A DNA stretch of 64,000 nucleotides. Source: Thalassospira sp. MCCC 1A01428. Its GTDB lineage: Bacteria; Pseudomonadota; Alphaproteobacteria; Rhodospirillales; Thalassospiraceae. The stretch lies in NCBI RefSeq assembly GCF_002115825.1, contig NZ_JFJZ01000002.1, positions 186,001 through 250,000 on the forward strand. The letters are read 5' to 3'. A program made the position numbers and the translations under genes. The notes under the pieces were generated by a model, which had not been told where the DNA came from, ran no database searches, and was given only the letters and a program-made list of their open reading frames with translations. Positions 34,648-47,900 of this stretch are shown here, one piece after another; position 1 is the first letter of the stretch, and the number at the start of each line of letters is the position of its first letter.

Positions 34648-34983
34648 TTATTCAACATGGACCATACCCTTGGCGGTGCTGGCGTGAAATTCCCCCATGA
34701 AGCTGTAATCACCCGGGCTAAGGCCATCGAGTTTGATTTTTGCGGTCATGCCCGGGGCGATGATTTTTTCGCGGCGCAGATCATGGCTGTCAAATTCCTC
34801 GACGGCGGAATCTGCGTTTTTAACCTGCAAGACTACCGGAGTATCGGCCGGAAGGGTGATTTCGGCCGGGCTGAATTTATGATCCTTGATTACGATATCG
34901 ATGGTTTGGGTGTCGGCATAGGCTGCGACCGACAGAACGGTGCCAGCCAGAAAAACAGACAGTGCTGCAAAGATTTTGGTCAT
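34648..34983 (-). CDS. Secreted cupredoxin-fold protein (EfeO-Cup-like) beside FTR1
   Basis: 111 residues from ATG 34983; the open frame is longer but the N-terminal part before MTKIF has no signal sequence and includes unusual residues. A signal peptide (IFAALSVFLAGTVLSVAAYA) is followed by a small beta-rich domain: IDIVIKDHKFSPAEITLPAD, VVLQVKNADS, EEFDSHDLRREKIIAPG and GDYSFMGEFHASTAKGMV. The pattern matches the cupredoxin domain of EfeO. It has His (SHDL, EFH) and Met (FMGEFH) ligand candidates but no Cys, so a blue-copper site is not expected. It may bind iron or copper in the periplasm for the FTR1 permease. I place it upstream of FTR1 on the same strand. Confidence 0.85.
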   Translation of the reverse strand: MTKIFAALSVFLAGTVLSVAAYADTQTIDIVIKDHKFSPAEITLPADTPVVLQVKNADSAVEEFDSHDLRREKIIAPGMTAKIKLDGLSPGDYSFMGEFHASTAKGMVHVE

Positions 34984-35944
34984 AACAGAACCTGATGAAA
35001 CGGGCAGGATTGAAAAAGCGGGATGGGCCGGGCAGCCCTGGATGCGGGTCGCAATTGCAACTGACTTGCGATTGCGACCTTCATACGCCCGGAAGCCGGT
35101 CAGGGTCAAGTCTGGAACAAAAAATGTGGCGGCAGATCGATCCGAAGCAGCGGACCCTGGTAAATGGCAAAAGGGTCGCGAAGGCGGTCCTTCGACCGGG
35201 GCAGGTTTACCGCAATGGGCATTAAAGCTGACCTCGACCGGGTGCGCGGCAGACGCTAGCTGATCAAGGTCAGTGTATGGCGCAGGTGTCGCGCAGGTTG
35301 TGGTTTGGGCGCGAGAGCCGCGTCTTTCGAGGCAAGCAGCGGTATTTTGATTTAATCGGTTTAATTGTAATGGATGATTATGATGCATCTTTATCATTGT
35401 ATTTGGGTCGAAATGATAAAGTAATTGGCGGATTTGATTTGTTGTATTTATCTTTTTTGGTGTGATGGAACGGCTCTTTGATTGCAATATTGATCGCGGG
35501 GTAATATTTGATTTTTCTGAAATACCGATTCGACGACGCAAAAAATGATTAGCCTATTTTAACGTGAAGTTTTGTTTGTATGAAGCTGATCTGGCGTGTG
35601 TTTTGCCTAAGGTCAGAAAATGTCAGATTTGAATTACTGTGGTTATCTTTGCCGACTGAAAATATTTATTATTCTTACGCATAAACAGATTTATATACAT
35701 AAGTCGTTGAAAAATAGTCATTATTCGAAATAATTTATATTCGACTATCCTAAAAAATATATCGTAAGTATAGTTTAATGTTGCGTTAACTATTTCCTGT
35801 TGACTGGCTGGGTTTTTTAGGTAGTCAAATTTTACCTTGCTAGTGGATAGTGTTTCCCGATATATACCCTCCGGATAGTAAACTTAAAATCACCGTCAAT
35901 ATATCTTTACGTATATATTTTCGGCGTGTTCGGGGTAGGGAATT
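34984..35944. other. Long gene-free, AT-rich stretch upstream of the giant gene
   Basis: These 961 bases contain no convincing gene. The first 300 still have the GC-rich genome character; an inverted repeat GGTCGCAAT/ATTGCGACC lies near 35046-35080. From about 35330 to 35940 the sequence becomes strikingly AT-rich and differs from the rest of the window. An open frame of 62 codons at 35280-35465 lacks a ribosome site and is not credited. The stretch probably contains the promoter and a long leader for the giant gene. The start codon at 35945 is preceded by GGGGTAGGG, a good ribosome site. Confidence 0.5.
35374..35397. repeat. 24-bp imperfect palindrome, possible Fur-like or other operator
   Basis: ATGAT, then three bases, GATGCATC, three bases, ATCAT: a 24-bp palindrome with 18 of 24 positions symmetric and a perfect 8-bp core. 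It lies about 390 bases upstream of the cupredoxin gene and 548 bases upstream of the giant gene. The ATGAT/ATCAT arms recall Fur-type sites, but no such assignment is secure. Confidence 0.35.
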
Positions 35945-38900
35945 ATGACGAAACTGTATTTTTCGGCATTAGAGCCGCGCGTTCTGCTGGATGCGGCAGC
36001 CGTTGCAACAGTTGCATCAGAAGTTAACCATCACGATCAGGCCGAAACCAGGCATCAAACAGATGCGCAAAAAACGTCGGATACCCAGTCTGATTCCACC
36101 TCGCAGTTTGATGCTGTTCTGGCAAGCATTAACCCGGAGACGGCCAGTGGCCGTGTGCTGGTGGTTATTGATAGCCGGGTTGAAGGGGCGCAGGAATTTG
36201 CCCAAAGTCTGGAAGGCAAGGCCGATGTCGTGATCGTTGATAGCGATCAGTCGGGGGCCAAGGCCATTGCAGATGCCCTGGCAGCAGGGGCTGATGTATC
36301 GGGTTTGCATATTATATCGCACGGGGGCGACGGCAGCTTTGAACTGGGGTCAGATACAGTTAATAGCGCCAGTCTTTCGGGGGAGACCGGGGCCGAAATT
36401 TCATCATGGAGCGAACATTTATCGGCGGGAGCCGATATTTTGCTTTATGGCTGTAATATCGCCAAGGACGGCACCGGCAAACAGTTTGTCGATGATCTTG
36501 CCAGCCTGACGGGGGCCGATGTTGCCGCGTCTGACGATGTGACGGGCAATGACGACCTGGGCGGTGACTGGGATCTGGAATATGCCACCGGGCAGATTAC
36601 CTCGGTCCTTCCCGCAGACTCATCCGCCCTGCATTCCATTTCGCAATTGCTTGATGATCCGGTCACACCTGTTTCAGGCCATCAGCCGACCATCACCGTG
36701 TCAGATGCGGATGCATCGGTTGAAGCAACCGAAGATACGCCGGTGACCATTGGCGGTGTTTCGGTTGGCGATATCGACCATGATGGCAGCAATGTTGGCG
36801 ATACCCTGACGGTGACAATCACCGTCACTGATGGATTATCGAACCCTACCGGATCGATTAAACTGACTGGTACTGACGGTCTTTTAGTTACCGGGGATGA
36901 AAGCAATACCATTACGCTAACAGGCAAGCAGGATGCGATTAACGCGGCCCTGAACGACATGATCCTGACCCCGTCACAGGACTTTAATGGTAATCTGACC
37001 ATTCATTTTTCCGTGCATGACGACACATCAACCGACACAGTGACCAAAGACATTTCGGTAGCATTCTCACCGGTTAATGATGCCCCCAATCTGACGCCAT
37101 CGCCGGTGTCAGTGGATGAAGGCGGCTCTGTTATTATCGGGTCAGATATATTTAACCTCATTGATCCGGAACTGGACGTTAACCAGACTTTTAAACAGAC
37201 TTCCAGTCAGGAAGTTTTCCAGGTTACGGCACTGCCGACCGAAGGCGTGCTTAAACTTAATGGCAACAACCTGCTGGTGGGCAGTACCTTTTCGCTGCAG
37301 GATGTGACCAGTGGCAAGCTGACCTATCAGCATGACGGAACCGATATTGTCGTTGGGACTAATAACACTGATGGTTTTTCTGTTACCGTGAATGACGGTG
37401 GCGGTAGCGGCAATGTCGGCCCGTTTGACGTTGACATCAATATCGACCCGGTCAACCAGGCCCCCACCGTGGATGGCAGTCCGACGGTTCATGAAGGCCA
37501 GGGAACCGAGGATGTTTATAATTCCCCCGGCACGGTGACGCAGGCGGCCGAGATCGGATCGCTTTTGAACATTTCCGGTGGTGACGCCGATAGCGCCGAT
37601 GATCTGGCAAAAATGACCATCACCATTTCCGAAGTCGATAATCAGGGGCATGGCACCCTGTTTATCGATACGGATGGCGATGGCATTTTCAATTCCGGCA
37701 TCGACCAGATTATTACCGGTTCGGTTACGATTTCGGGTGCGGATATTGGCAAGCTGAAATTTGCCCATAATGGCACGGAGCCCGATGGCAACAGCCCCAG
37801 CTTTAAAATCACCGTAACCGATGGCGGCGGTGGTGCGGGTGATGCGGCAAAGGCCAGTGTTTCCAAAACCATCACCATTGGCGTGATCGGCAATGATGAT
37901 AACCCCGAAATTGATACCAACAGCCCGCAAACCGTGGATGCCGGTGTTGTTACTGTATTGTCTTCGGCAAACCTGAAAGTTACCGATATTGACGATACCA
38001 GTGGCGGCAAGCAGCTGGTTTACAAGATTACGTCGCTGCCGACCTATGGCGAATTGCGTCTGAATGGCGTGATCCTGAGCGTGGGTGACCGTTTCAGCCA
38101 GGACGACCTTGATAACGGCCGGGTGACTTATTTCCAGACGGCAAAGGTTACTGCAGCCGACCGTGTATCGGGTGAAAACTATGTCGCGGATGGCTTCAGC
38201 TTTGAAGTTCGCGATTCACAATTGCGGTCCTATAACCAGGCTGGTGCCGAAGGTGGTGTGGTCGACCCGACGACGGGCAACATCAAAACCAACAGCTTCG
38301 AGCTGCGCATTAATGGCGACTGGACCGGTGACGGCGGTGAAACCCCCGATGGATTGGTGACCATCAAGGGAACCCCGGTCAATAGCGGCCTGCAGGTAAC
38401 CGAGGAAGACGGCATTGTTGGGGGTGCGGATACCGGCACCATCACGTCTTCGATGCTGAATTACATTTTACAGGCGACCAGCGGTGGCAATACCTATGAC
38501 ATTGCCTCCAGCGACACGATTTACCGCCTGACCGACCTTCCGACCAATGGCAAGCTGTATCTGAACGGTGTTGAACTGCATGTGTTCGATTCCTTCACCC
38601 AGGCCGATATCGATGCCAATAATGTAACCTTTGTGCATGATGGCAGCGAAGACCATCAAAGCAGCTTCGGGTTCTCGCTGTCGGTTGGTGTGAATGAAGT
38701 CGTCAAGACAACCTTTTCGCTGCGCGCAACCGCGACAAATGATGCGCCGACCGTTTCGGGCGGCACCGCAACCGTTGCCGAAGGCAGTGCGGTTGGGCTG
38801 ACCACGTCATCGCTGGGCATGGCGGATGCCGACACATCCAACGAACCCGGTGAACCGGCGGATGCCAATGACGAAGCCCAGGCAGATGATCTGTATATCC

Positions 38901-41900
38901 AGATCACGACATTGCCGCAAAATGGCACCCTGCAATATCTTAGCAATGGAACCTGGATTGATATTCAGGCGGGTGACTGGATTTCGGCCAAATTGCTGAC
39001 CGGGGATGCGGCCACAAGCGGCATTCGCTATGTGCAAACGGTTGATGCCGTTGCATCAGACAGCTTTGAATACCGTGTGCGCGACGATTTCAAAGATGAC
39101 AGCACAACCGATAGCGACAATGTGCGAACAGGTGTTGCCGACCCGGATGCCAACCATGTTTCGGGTAATGGTACGGTTAGTCTGACGATTACATCGGTTG
39201 ATAACCATGCCCCGTCGATTTCCGGGAACCCGAAAGCCTATGAAGGCCAGGGAAGCGAAAACCTTTATAATAATAATTCCACCAAAACCCAGGCCGCCGA
39301 TATTGGCAGCCAGATCACCATTGGCGATTTTGATAGCTTTGACGATGCGGCACATTTAAGCGTCGATATCAGCAATTTGAATACGCACGGTGTTGGCACG
39401 CTGTTTCTTGATGTTGATGGCGACGGGCATTTCGGCTCTGGCGATACCGAAATTACCGGTAATGTCAGCAGTCTGACGATTGATCAGATCAAAACCCTGA
39501 AATTTGCCCATGACGGGTCAGAACCGTCAGACGCGACGGATCCGTCCTTTACCCTGACCGTGACCGATAGCGGCGGCAGCTTTGGCAATGATAAAATCCT
39601 GTCGACCAGCAAAAACATCGTTATCGATATTTTGGCCAACGATGACTATTCATCGCTTGATACCAACCAGACTGCCCAGATTGATGCGGGCCAGTCCTTT
39701 GTGATTGATACATCCTATCTGAGTGTTTCTGACGTTGATGACACCAGCAATGGTGCCCAGCTGGTTTATGAAGTGACCGATTTGCCAGATCATGGCGAAT
39801 TGCGTTTGAACGGCGTGCGTCTTGGCCTGGGGGACAGGTTTAGTCAGGCCGATGTTGCGGCAGGCAAGCTGGTTTATGTACAGAATGGCGCTGTAACAGA
39901 TCCTGATTCCGATCATGATACACAGCCAGGTTCTGCCTTTACCGCCGATAGCTTTAATTTCAAGGTTTACGATTCCCAGCAGCGTGTTTTTAACAATGAT
40001 GGGGCTGAGGGTGGCGTGGTTGACCCCAACAACAACCATGAAATCGCGACAAATACCTTCAATATCGAAATTCAGGGCGATTTCGCCGGTGATTGGGGCA
40101 GCACGGAGCCAAGCAAACCGGCAGTAGTTGCTGATTCGACCAATAACGGCATCGACGTTGTTGAAGGTGATGGTGTTTCGGGTGGTAGTGATGGGGATAC
40201 CCGTACGCTGACCAAAGACGAGCTGTCCTATCAACTGAAATATACGCAGGACGAATCAGACTATACCGTTCCTGCCAATGCCACGGTATACCGTATCAGC
40301 AGCCTTCCGACCAATGGCACCCTGTATGTCGATGGCAAGGCCATTGACAGCCTGTATGATTCCTTCACCCAGGACGATATCGATAATGGCCGGGTGGTTT
40401 TTGTTCATGATGGCGGCGAAACCCATCAGGGCAGCTTTGGTTTCACCATTTCGGTCGGAACGTCCGAGCCGATTGTGGGCACATTTGCGCTGCGCGCAAC
40501 CGCGACCAATGATGCACCAACAGCAACTGGCGGCACATTGGCCGATGTTACCAAGGGAACAACCGTTGGCATTACCACCGGCACATTGGGCATGGCGGAT
40601 GTTGATGTTGCCAATGAAAGCGGTGAACCGGGTAATAATCCCGAGGCCTCAAAGGACGATCTGTTCTTTAAAGTCACCGACCTGCCCGATGGCGGCACGT
40701 TGCAATATAAGGATGGCGGCACCTGGATTGATGTGACGTCAACGGACTGGCTGTCGGCAGGGCTTTTGACAGGCGACACTGCCACCACCAGCCTGCGTTA
40801 CGTCAATGATGATGGCAGTGTGCTAACGGCGGATAATTTTAAGTTTATCGTCCGTGATGATCTTGATGCCGCTGGTGGTGTCAAACAAACTGTGGCGGAT
40901 CCGGCCAGTGGCAACGTTTCGGCGGAAAAACAGGTTAGCTGGAACGTTGTTGCTGCGGTAAACCACGCGCCGACGATTGATGGCACGCCAAGCGTTTATG
41001 AGGGCCAGGGCACCGAGGATGTTTATAACAATCCCGGTACCAAGACTTCAGCTGCCGATATTGGCGGCCAGATTACCATTGGCGATGTTGATGCCAGCGA
41101 TAGCGGCAATCTGACCATCGAGATTTCCGATATTAACACGCATGGTCTTGGCACACTGTTCCTTGATGCAAATGGCAATGGACTGGTTGATGACGGCGAA
41201 GAAATAACTGCGTCTTCAATGACTTTGACAGTTGATCAGTTAAATTCGCTGAAATTTGCCCATAACGGTACCGAGCCGGATGGCACCAAACCGGAATTCA
41301 AGCTGACCGTTACCGATACGGGCGGTGAACCCGGCGTTGGTCATGAACTGACAACGGAAAAAACCATCCAGATTACTGTCGTCGCCAATGATGATCATTC
41401 GGTTCTCGACACCAACAAAACCGCCACGGTTCAGGCAGGTGTTTCCACCGTTATTACGCGCACATTGCTTCATGTTTCTGATGTTGACGACACCAGCAGC
41501 GGCACGGAACTGCTATACCGTGTTATGTCCTTGCCGAGCTATGGCGAATTGCGCCTGAATGGCAATGTGCTGACCATTGGCAGCACATTTACCCAGGCCG
41601 ATATCGATGCCGGGCATGTGACTTATGTGCAGACCAAGGCGGTTACGGATTCCGACAGCTCAACCGCGGGCACGGCCTTTACCGGTGACAGCTTTAATTT
41701 CCAGGTAACCGATTCCCATAGCCGCGTTTTCAATAATGCCGGTCAGGCGGGCGGTGTTGTCAACGCTGCCGATGGCGAGATTGCGACCAATACCTTCAAC
41801 TTGCAAATTCAAGGGTCTTATGACCCGGATGCAGCGCCCAGTGGCGACCCGGTAGTGATTGACCAAAGTTCGGTCAATACCGGCATTGAAGTGACCGAAG

Positions 41901-44900
41901 GCGACGGCGTGCGCGGTGGTACAGATAATGACACAGTCACCATCACCAGCCAGAATCTGTCTTATACCCTAAAGGCGACACAGGGCTCGTCGGAATATAC
42001 CATTCCGGCCGAAGGCACGGTTTATCGCCTGACCTCGCTGCCGCAAAACGGCACCCTGTATCTGAATGGCAAAGCACTGGGGATTTATGATTCCTTCACC
42101 CAGGCCGATATCAATAATGGGCTGTTGCAGTTCACCCATGACGGTGGTGAAACCCATCATGGCAGCTTTAATTTCTCGATCTCGATCGGGACGGGCAAGC
42201 TGGCCGATGATCGTGCGCAGGGCACATTTACCATCACCGCTATTCCGGTCAATGATGCACCAACGGCAAGTGGCGGCACGGTGCCAACCATTGGCGAAGG
42301 GGCGACGGTTAACATTACCACTGGCACAATGAAGCTGGCTGATGTTGATAACCAGGCCGAGGCCGATGAACCCTATGGTGAGGCTGAACTTGATGACCTG
42401 TATTTTCAGGTTGTTGACCTGCCCGATACCGGCACGCTGCAATATAAGGATGCAGGTGGAAACTGGGTCGATGTTCAGGCTGGTGACTGGCTGTCTGCCA
42501 GTTTGTTAACGGGCGATAAAAACACGACCGGCCTGCGCTATATCCATGATGGTACGGAACATTTTACCGATAGTTTCCAGTTCCGCGTGCGCGATGACCT
42601 GCATAGCAGCGATGGGTTGCGCCAGACGGCAACGGATCCTGCGACCATCAATACCTCCAATAATGCGACGGTCAATTTCACCATTGCCCCGCTTAATGAT
42701 GCGCCGATTTCCGATGAAGGCCCGGGCTCAACTACCGGAGCAACCGAAAATGGACGGACCACGGTTAACGAAGTGCTGGAAGTTTCCGAAGGTGGCATCG
42801 GCACGATTTCGGATAGCTATCTTGTCTCGGTTGACCCCGATAACGCCCCGGAAACCTTGCAGTATCGCATTACGCAAAATGTGACGTCGGGTGTTCTTTA
42901 TCTTGATGGCAAGCGTTTGGGGGTGGGATCGGTCTTTACCCAGGCCGATATTGACGCGAACCTTTTAACTTACAAGCATGATGGTTCCGAAGTTCGGAAC
43001 GACAGTTTCCAGTTTATTGTTTCCGATAGCGTCAGCGACCACATCTATACCGGCACTACTGGCACTGAAGGTGATAAGGGGGCATCACGCTTCGATATCC
43101 TCGTGCCGGCTGACAAATACGCCAACGATGTGCCCAAAATCACCCGTGCGGAAGCCAGCTATGACGTGTTTGGCACCAACACCTTTAATCTGAACGGCAT
43201 ATTCACCCTGAGCGACCCTGACCTTGTTGTGGTTGACAGCCCGGGTGAAACTGATTTCGTTTCTGTAACGGTTGTTCTGAAAGACAATCTTGGCAATGCG
43301 GTTGATCTAAGTGGCGTAGGTTTTACTATCGGTACGCCCGGCGATACCATCACGACACTTACAGATCCTGCAAATGGCACCATTGTTTTTCAGGGTAAAC
43401 TGGCTGACATGCAAGTCGTGCAAAAAGCACTCGACAGCATTTCGCTGGAACTGCCAGCAAATGACAATAACACAACCTATACGCTGGAAGTTAGCGTGGA
43501 TGACCGTCTGCGTGATGGTAATGGTGATCTTATCGGAGGGGCTAACGGGTCGGAAAATGCCACGAAAAATCAGGATGGAACAGACATTGATGCAATCAAC
43601 AACATTGCAACAACATCAATAGAGCTGCGGTCTTCTAGCGTCAACACTCCACCGACAATTGATGTGCCGAATCCTGGGGATGCGCGCGTTACATACGAAG
43701 ATACGACCAAAACCATTTCCGGTATCCGCATTGACGATACCGATGCCTTTGGCAAAGACGTTAAGGTAACCCTGTCGGTCAGCAATGGCCGTCTTGAATT
43801 TTCGGCACCGGGTGATGTGACGATTTCGGGCAATGACAGCGGCACTGTTACGCTGACCGGTTCCGTGGTCGAGATCAACGCGATCATGGATCAGCTGACC
43901 TATGCCGGGAATCAGGATTATGTTGGTTCCGATGTTCTGAACATTACGGTTAACGACCTTGGCAATTCCGGTGGTCCGGCTGAAACGGCAACGACCACGG
44001 TCAATATTACCGTTAAGTCCGTCAACGATGCGCCGACCATTACCAATGGCACAACGGGTCGCATTGATGTTGTGAATAACAACACCTACACCTTTGGCGA
44101 TAGCAACAATGGTTTCATCATTGATGACATCGACCTTGATGGCGGTGCGGGTGATGATGCCTTTGTGGTTACGGTTCGTATTCTTGATCCGAATGGCAAT
44201 CCGGTTTCGGCGGCCTCCTACACCACCGGTTCAAACAATATCGTCATCAGCAGCACGGACAGCAGTGGTGCCGTTACGGTGGATGGTACCTATAACGGTG
44301 TTGGTGCTGCCCTGCGCATTTCCGGTTCGGAAGCCGATATCAATAATTACCTGAAGGGGCTTCAGGTTAATTTTGGTGATTTTGGTGAACAGAACCAGAC
44401 CTATAAGGTCCAGGTTATTGTTGATGACCGTATGCCGGGTGCAAATGGCACGCTTGAAAATACCGATATGGCCAATGGCGGGCCAAACCCGAATCAGGTG
44501 CCCTATGAGGAGGCACCAAATATCGATGCCACACCGATTTATCCCTATACGACCGATATTTCGGCATCGAATTTCCAGTATAATGTGGCGGCTGTTACCC
44601 GTGACGTGTTCCTGACGGCCTATAACACCCCGGCCAAGGTTACAGGCAATAATTTCAGCGTTGATGAAAGCAACGGCGTCATTAACGTTAATGGCAGCAA
44701 CGCCAATCTGAGCATCGATGACGTTGATGATCTTGGCGGCACGATGAAAGTTACTTTGACGCTTTCAGAAGGTACGTTTACGCAAATCGGCTCATATATT
44801 GCTGACACCACAGCAGGGGCAAAGAGCGTTGATTTTACAGATGCCCGCGATTCAGTGACCTTGTCAGGCTTCACCGAGTCCGAGTTGAACAGCCTGATCA

Positions 44901-47900
44901 AAAGCATCACTCTGAAAGCACCAGATCAAATGGGTGATTCTGGCAGCAATTCCAACTTCAACGGCGATATCACCCTGACGGTCGAGGTCAATGACCTTGG
45001 CAATAGTGGCCTTCGCCCGGATCCGCTGAATGGCGACACCAATGATGCGGCGGCCAACCCCGGTGACTATGATTACGTCGATACCAGCGACGGATCGACG
45101 GATGCGGCATTGAAAACAACCCGTACCATCACGATTACGGTCAACCCCACCAATGATGCGCCAACAATCAGTGCTGGCACCACGTCGCACAGTGTCACGG
45201 AAAGTAATGTGCTGGGTACCGGTACGCCGGAAACCACCATTCTTGATAATGTCACCATCGGCGATGTTGACCTTGCAACAACGGGCGGGCTTGATGCCAA
45301 TACCTTTGGTAAAGGCCAGATCGTTGTTTCGCTGACGGGGGCGCAGGCGGGTGAAATTCTTTCCGTTAGTGGATCGCTTGCCGGTATTGACAGTGTTACG
45401 GGTGGTACAGGCGGTAGCGCCCTTACGATCAATCTGACCGATACGGCAACCCTGGCCGAAGTGAAGGCTATTGTTGAGGCCATCAAATATCAGTCCACCG
45501 GCGATATCGTGACCGGGACGCGCAATATTACGGTTAATCTGTATGACGCGCAGGGCAGCAGCCAGGATGGTAACGTTCAAAGTGGCGGTGATGCCGGTGC
45601 ATCACGCCTGAGCGCGTCGATTGCTGCCACGGTAATCGTCACCGAACAGAACGACCCGCCCAGCATTTCCGGTTCTCCGTCCATTACGGCCAAGGAAGAT
45701 ATCGATTATGTCTTCCAGGTCAGTGATTTCAACTTCACCCAAACCGGTGGTGAAAGCGCGCTTGATACCGAACTGAATAAAATCACCATCAAATCCCTGC
45801 CTGAGGGTAGCAAGGGTAGTCTGTTCTATGATGCTGATGGAGATGGGGTCTTTACCGAGATATTGGATGTGACGGGTGGGCTGGATGTTTCGGCACAGGA
45901 TATTGCCGATGGTAAGCTGATCTATCGTTCCGACCCTAACCTGAACCAGTCGCAGGCGGATAACAGCTTTTCCTATAGCGTCTGGGATAAAGGGCATGCC
46001 AGCGATCCCACCATTCGGGAATCTGCTGATGGCACCATGCAGATCAATGTTGATCAGCAAAACGATGCCCCGGTTCTTACAGCCACCAATAAAACGGCAA
46101 GTGCAACCGAAAGTGCTACCAGCGCAACGGGTACTGACCCGGTTCAGATCGTTTCGGGTGTTACGCTTAGCGATTTCGACCTTTCCACAACCGATGGCCT
46201 GAGTGTTTTTGGTAAAGGCACGCTGACGGTTGAAATTGTTGGTGCAACGACTGCCACCAAGGAATATCTGACGCTTTCAGGCAGCCTGCCTGCCGGTGTG
46301 ACGGTGGTTGATTCCCAGGGCAGTCCCATTTCGCTTTCCAGCACGGTTGGCGATAACAAACTGGTCTTCAGCCTGGATGCCGATACCACGGCTGCCGAAG
46401 TCCAAAGCCTGATGGAAAGCCTGCGCTATCATACGGAATCGGACGTTCTTGACGGGACACGTACCGTCAAATTCACCATCAATGATGGCAATAACGAACA
46501 GACAAACGGCAATACAGCCGGTGGCCCGACCAGCCTTGAAGCAACGCTGAACGCCACTGTTACCATTACCGAAGTCAACGACCCGCCGATTGGTAGTGAT
46601 AAAACCGTTATCGCAACGGAAGACACTGATTATGTGATCAAGGTTGGTGATTTTGGTTATAGCCAGCCCGGCGATGAAAACGACGCATTCCAGGCGGTGC
46701 GGATTGATAGTCTGCCAGCTGGGACGAAAGGTGAGTTGTACCTGAAAGACAGTAATGGTGTTTTTCAGCATGTCGAGGCGAGTGATGTTATTTCTGTAAG
46801 CGATATTGCAGCCAAAAAACTGGTTTTCCGTCCTGTAGAGAACGTCAATGGTGATGCAGCAACCAGCTTTACCTTTACCGTTCAGGATGACCGTAACGGG
46901 TATGCCGATTCATCGAACACGATGACCGTTGATATCAATCCGGTAAACGATGCGCCGACTGTATCGGGTACGGATACGAATGCGATCATCGACGAATCAC
47001 CAAATCCGGATGAAGGCACGGCGGCGGTTTATATTACCAGTAATGCCTCGGTCGAGGACCTTGACCTTGCATCAACATCAGGCCTGACGCCCGGTCAGTT
47101 TGGTGACGGTTGGCTTGAAGTTTCGATTGGTGGAGCGACCCCTACTGAAACACTGGCTGTTGCAAACAGCGTTTTGACCAATTTGGGCATGAGCCTTGAT
47201 GGCTCTTCGACTGGTATCAATGGCACAACGCTTCGGATCAACTTTACCGATGCAACGACAACGGCCAATATCCAGACGCTGATCAATGCAATCACCTATC
47301 AGAATAGCAGTGACGTTCCGGATGATGGCCAGGTTCGGACGATCACGATTGCATTGCATGACGGTGTCAATGAGCAAAACGGTCATGATGCTGGCAGCGG
47401 TGGGTCAAAAAGTGGTTCGTTCGATGTTCATCTGACACTCAATGAACAGAACGATCCACCATCCGGTGCGGATCATACGGTCACGACGGACGAAGATACG
47501 AGCTACGCGCTTAAGGAAAGTGACTTCGGCTATTCGCAGCCGGGTGATGAAACCGATGCATTCCAGGCGGTGCGGATTGATAGCCTGCCTGATGCGACGA
47601 AAGGTGAGTTGTACCTGAAAGACAGTAATGGTGTTTTTCAGCCTGTTTCGGCGAGTGATGTTATTTCTGTAAGCGATATTAACGCGAACAAGCTGATTTT
47701 CCGTCCTGCAGATAACGTCAATGGTGACGCCGCAACCAGCTTTACCTTCTCGGTTCAGGATGATCATGAGGATCAGGATGCCTTTGATCCGACGCCGAAC
47801 ACGATCACGGTCAATATCAATCCGGTAAATGATGCGCCGGGCTTTGGGCTGAATGATGGAGAAATCAAATCTGTTGATGAAAGCACGGACAGTAATAAGG

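Noticed and set aside
35280..35465. 62-codon plus-strand open frame in the AT-rich leader
   Set aside because: No ribosome site, no protein-like pattern beyond chance, and it spans the change in base composition.
34984..35541. Extended frame upstream of the cupredoxin-fold protein
   Set aside because: A clear signal peptide starts at 34983; the upstream residues are low in similarity to any export signal and cross the AT-rich leader.
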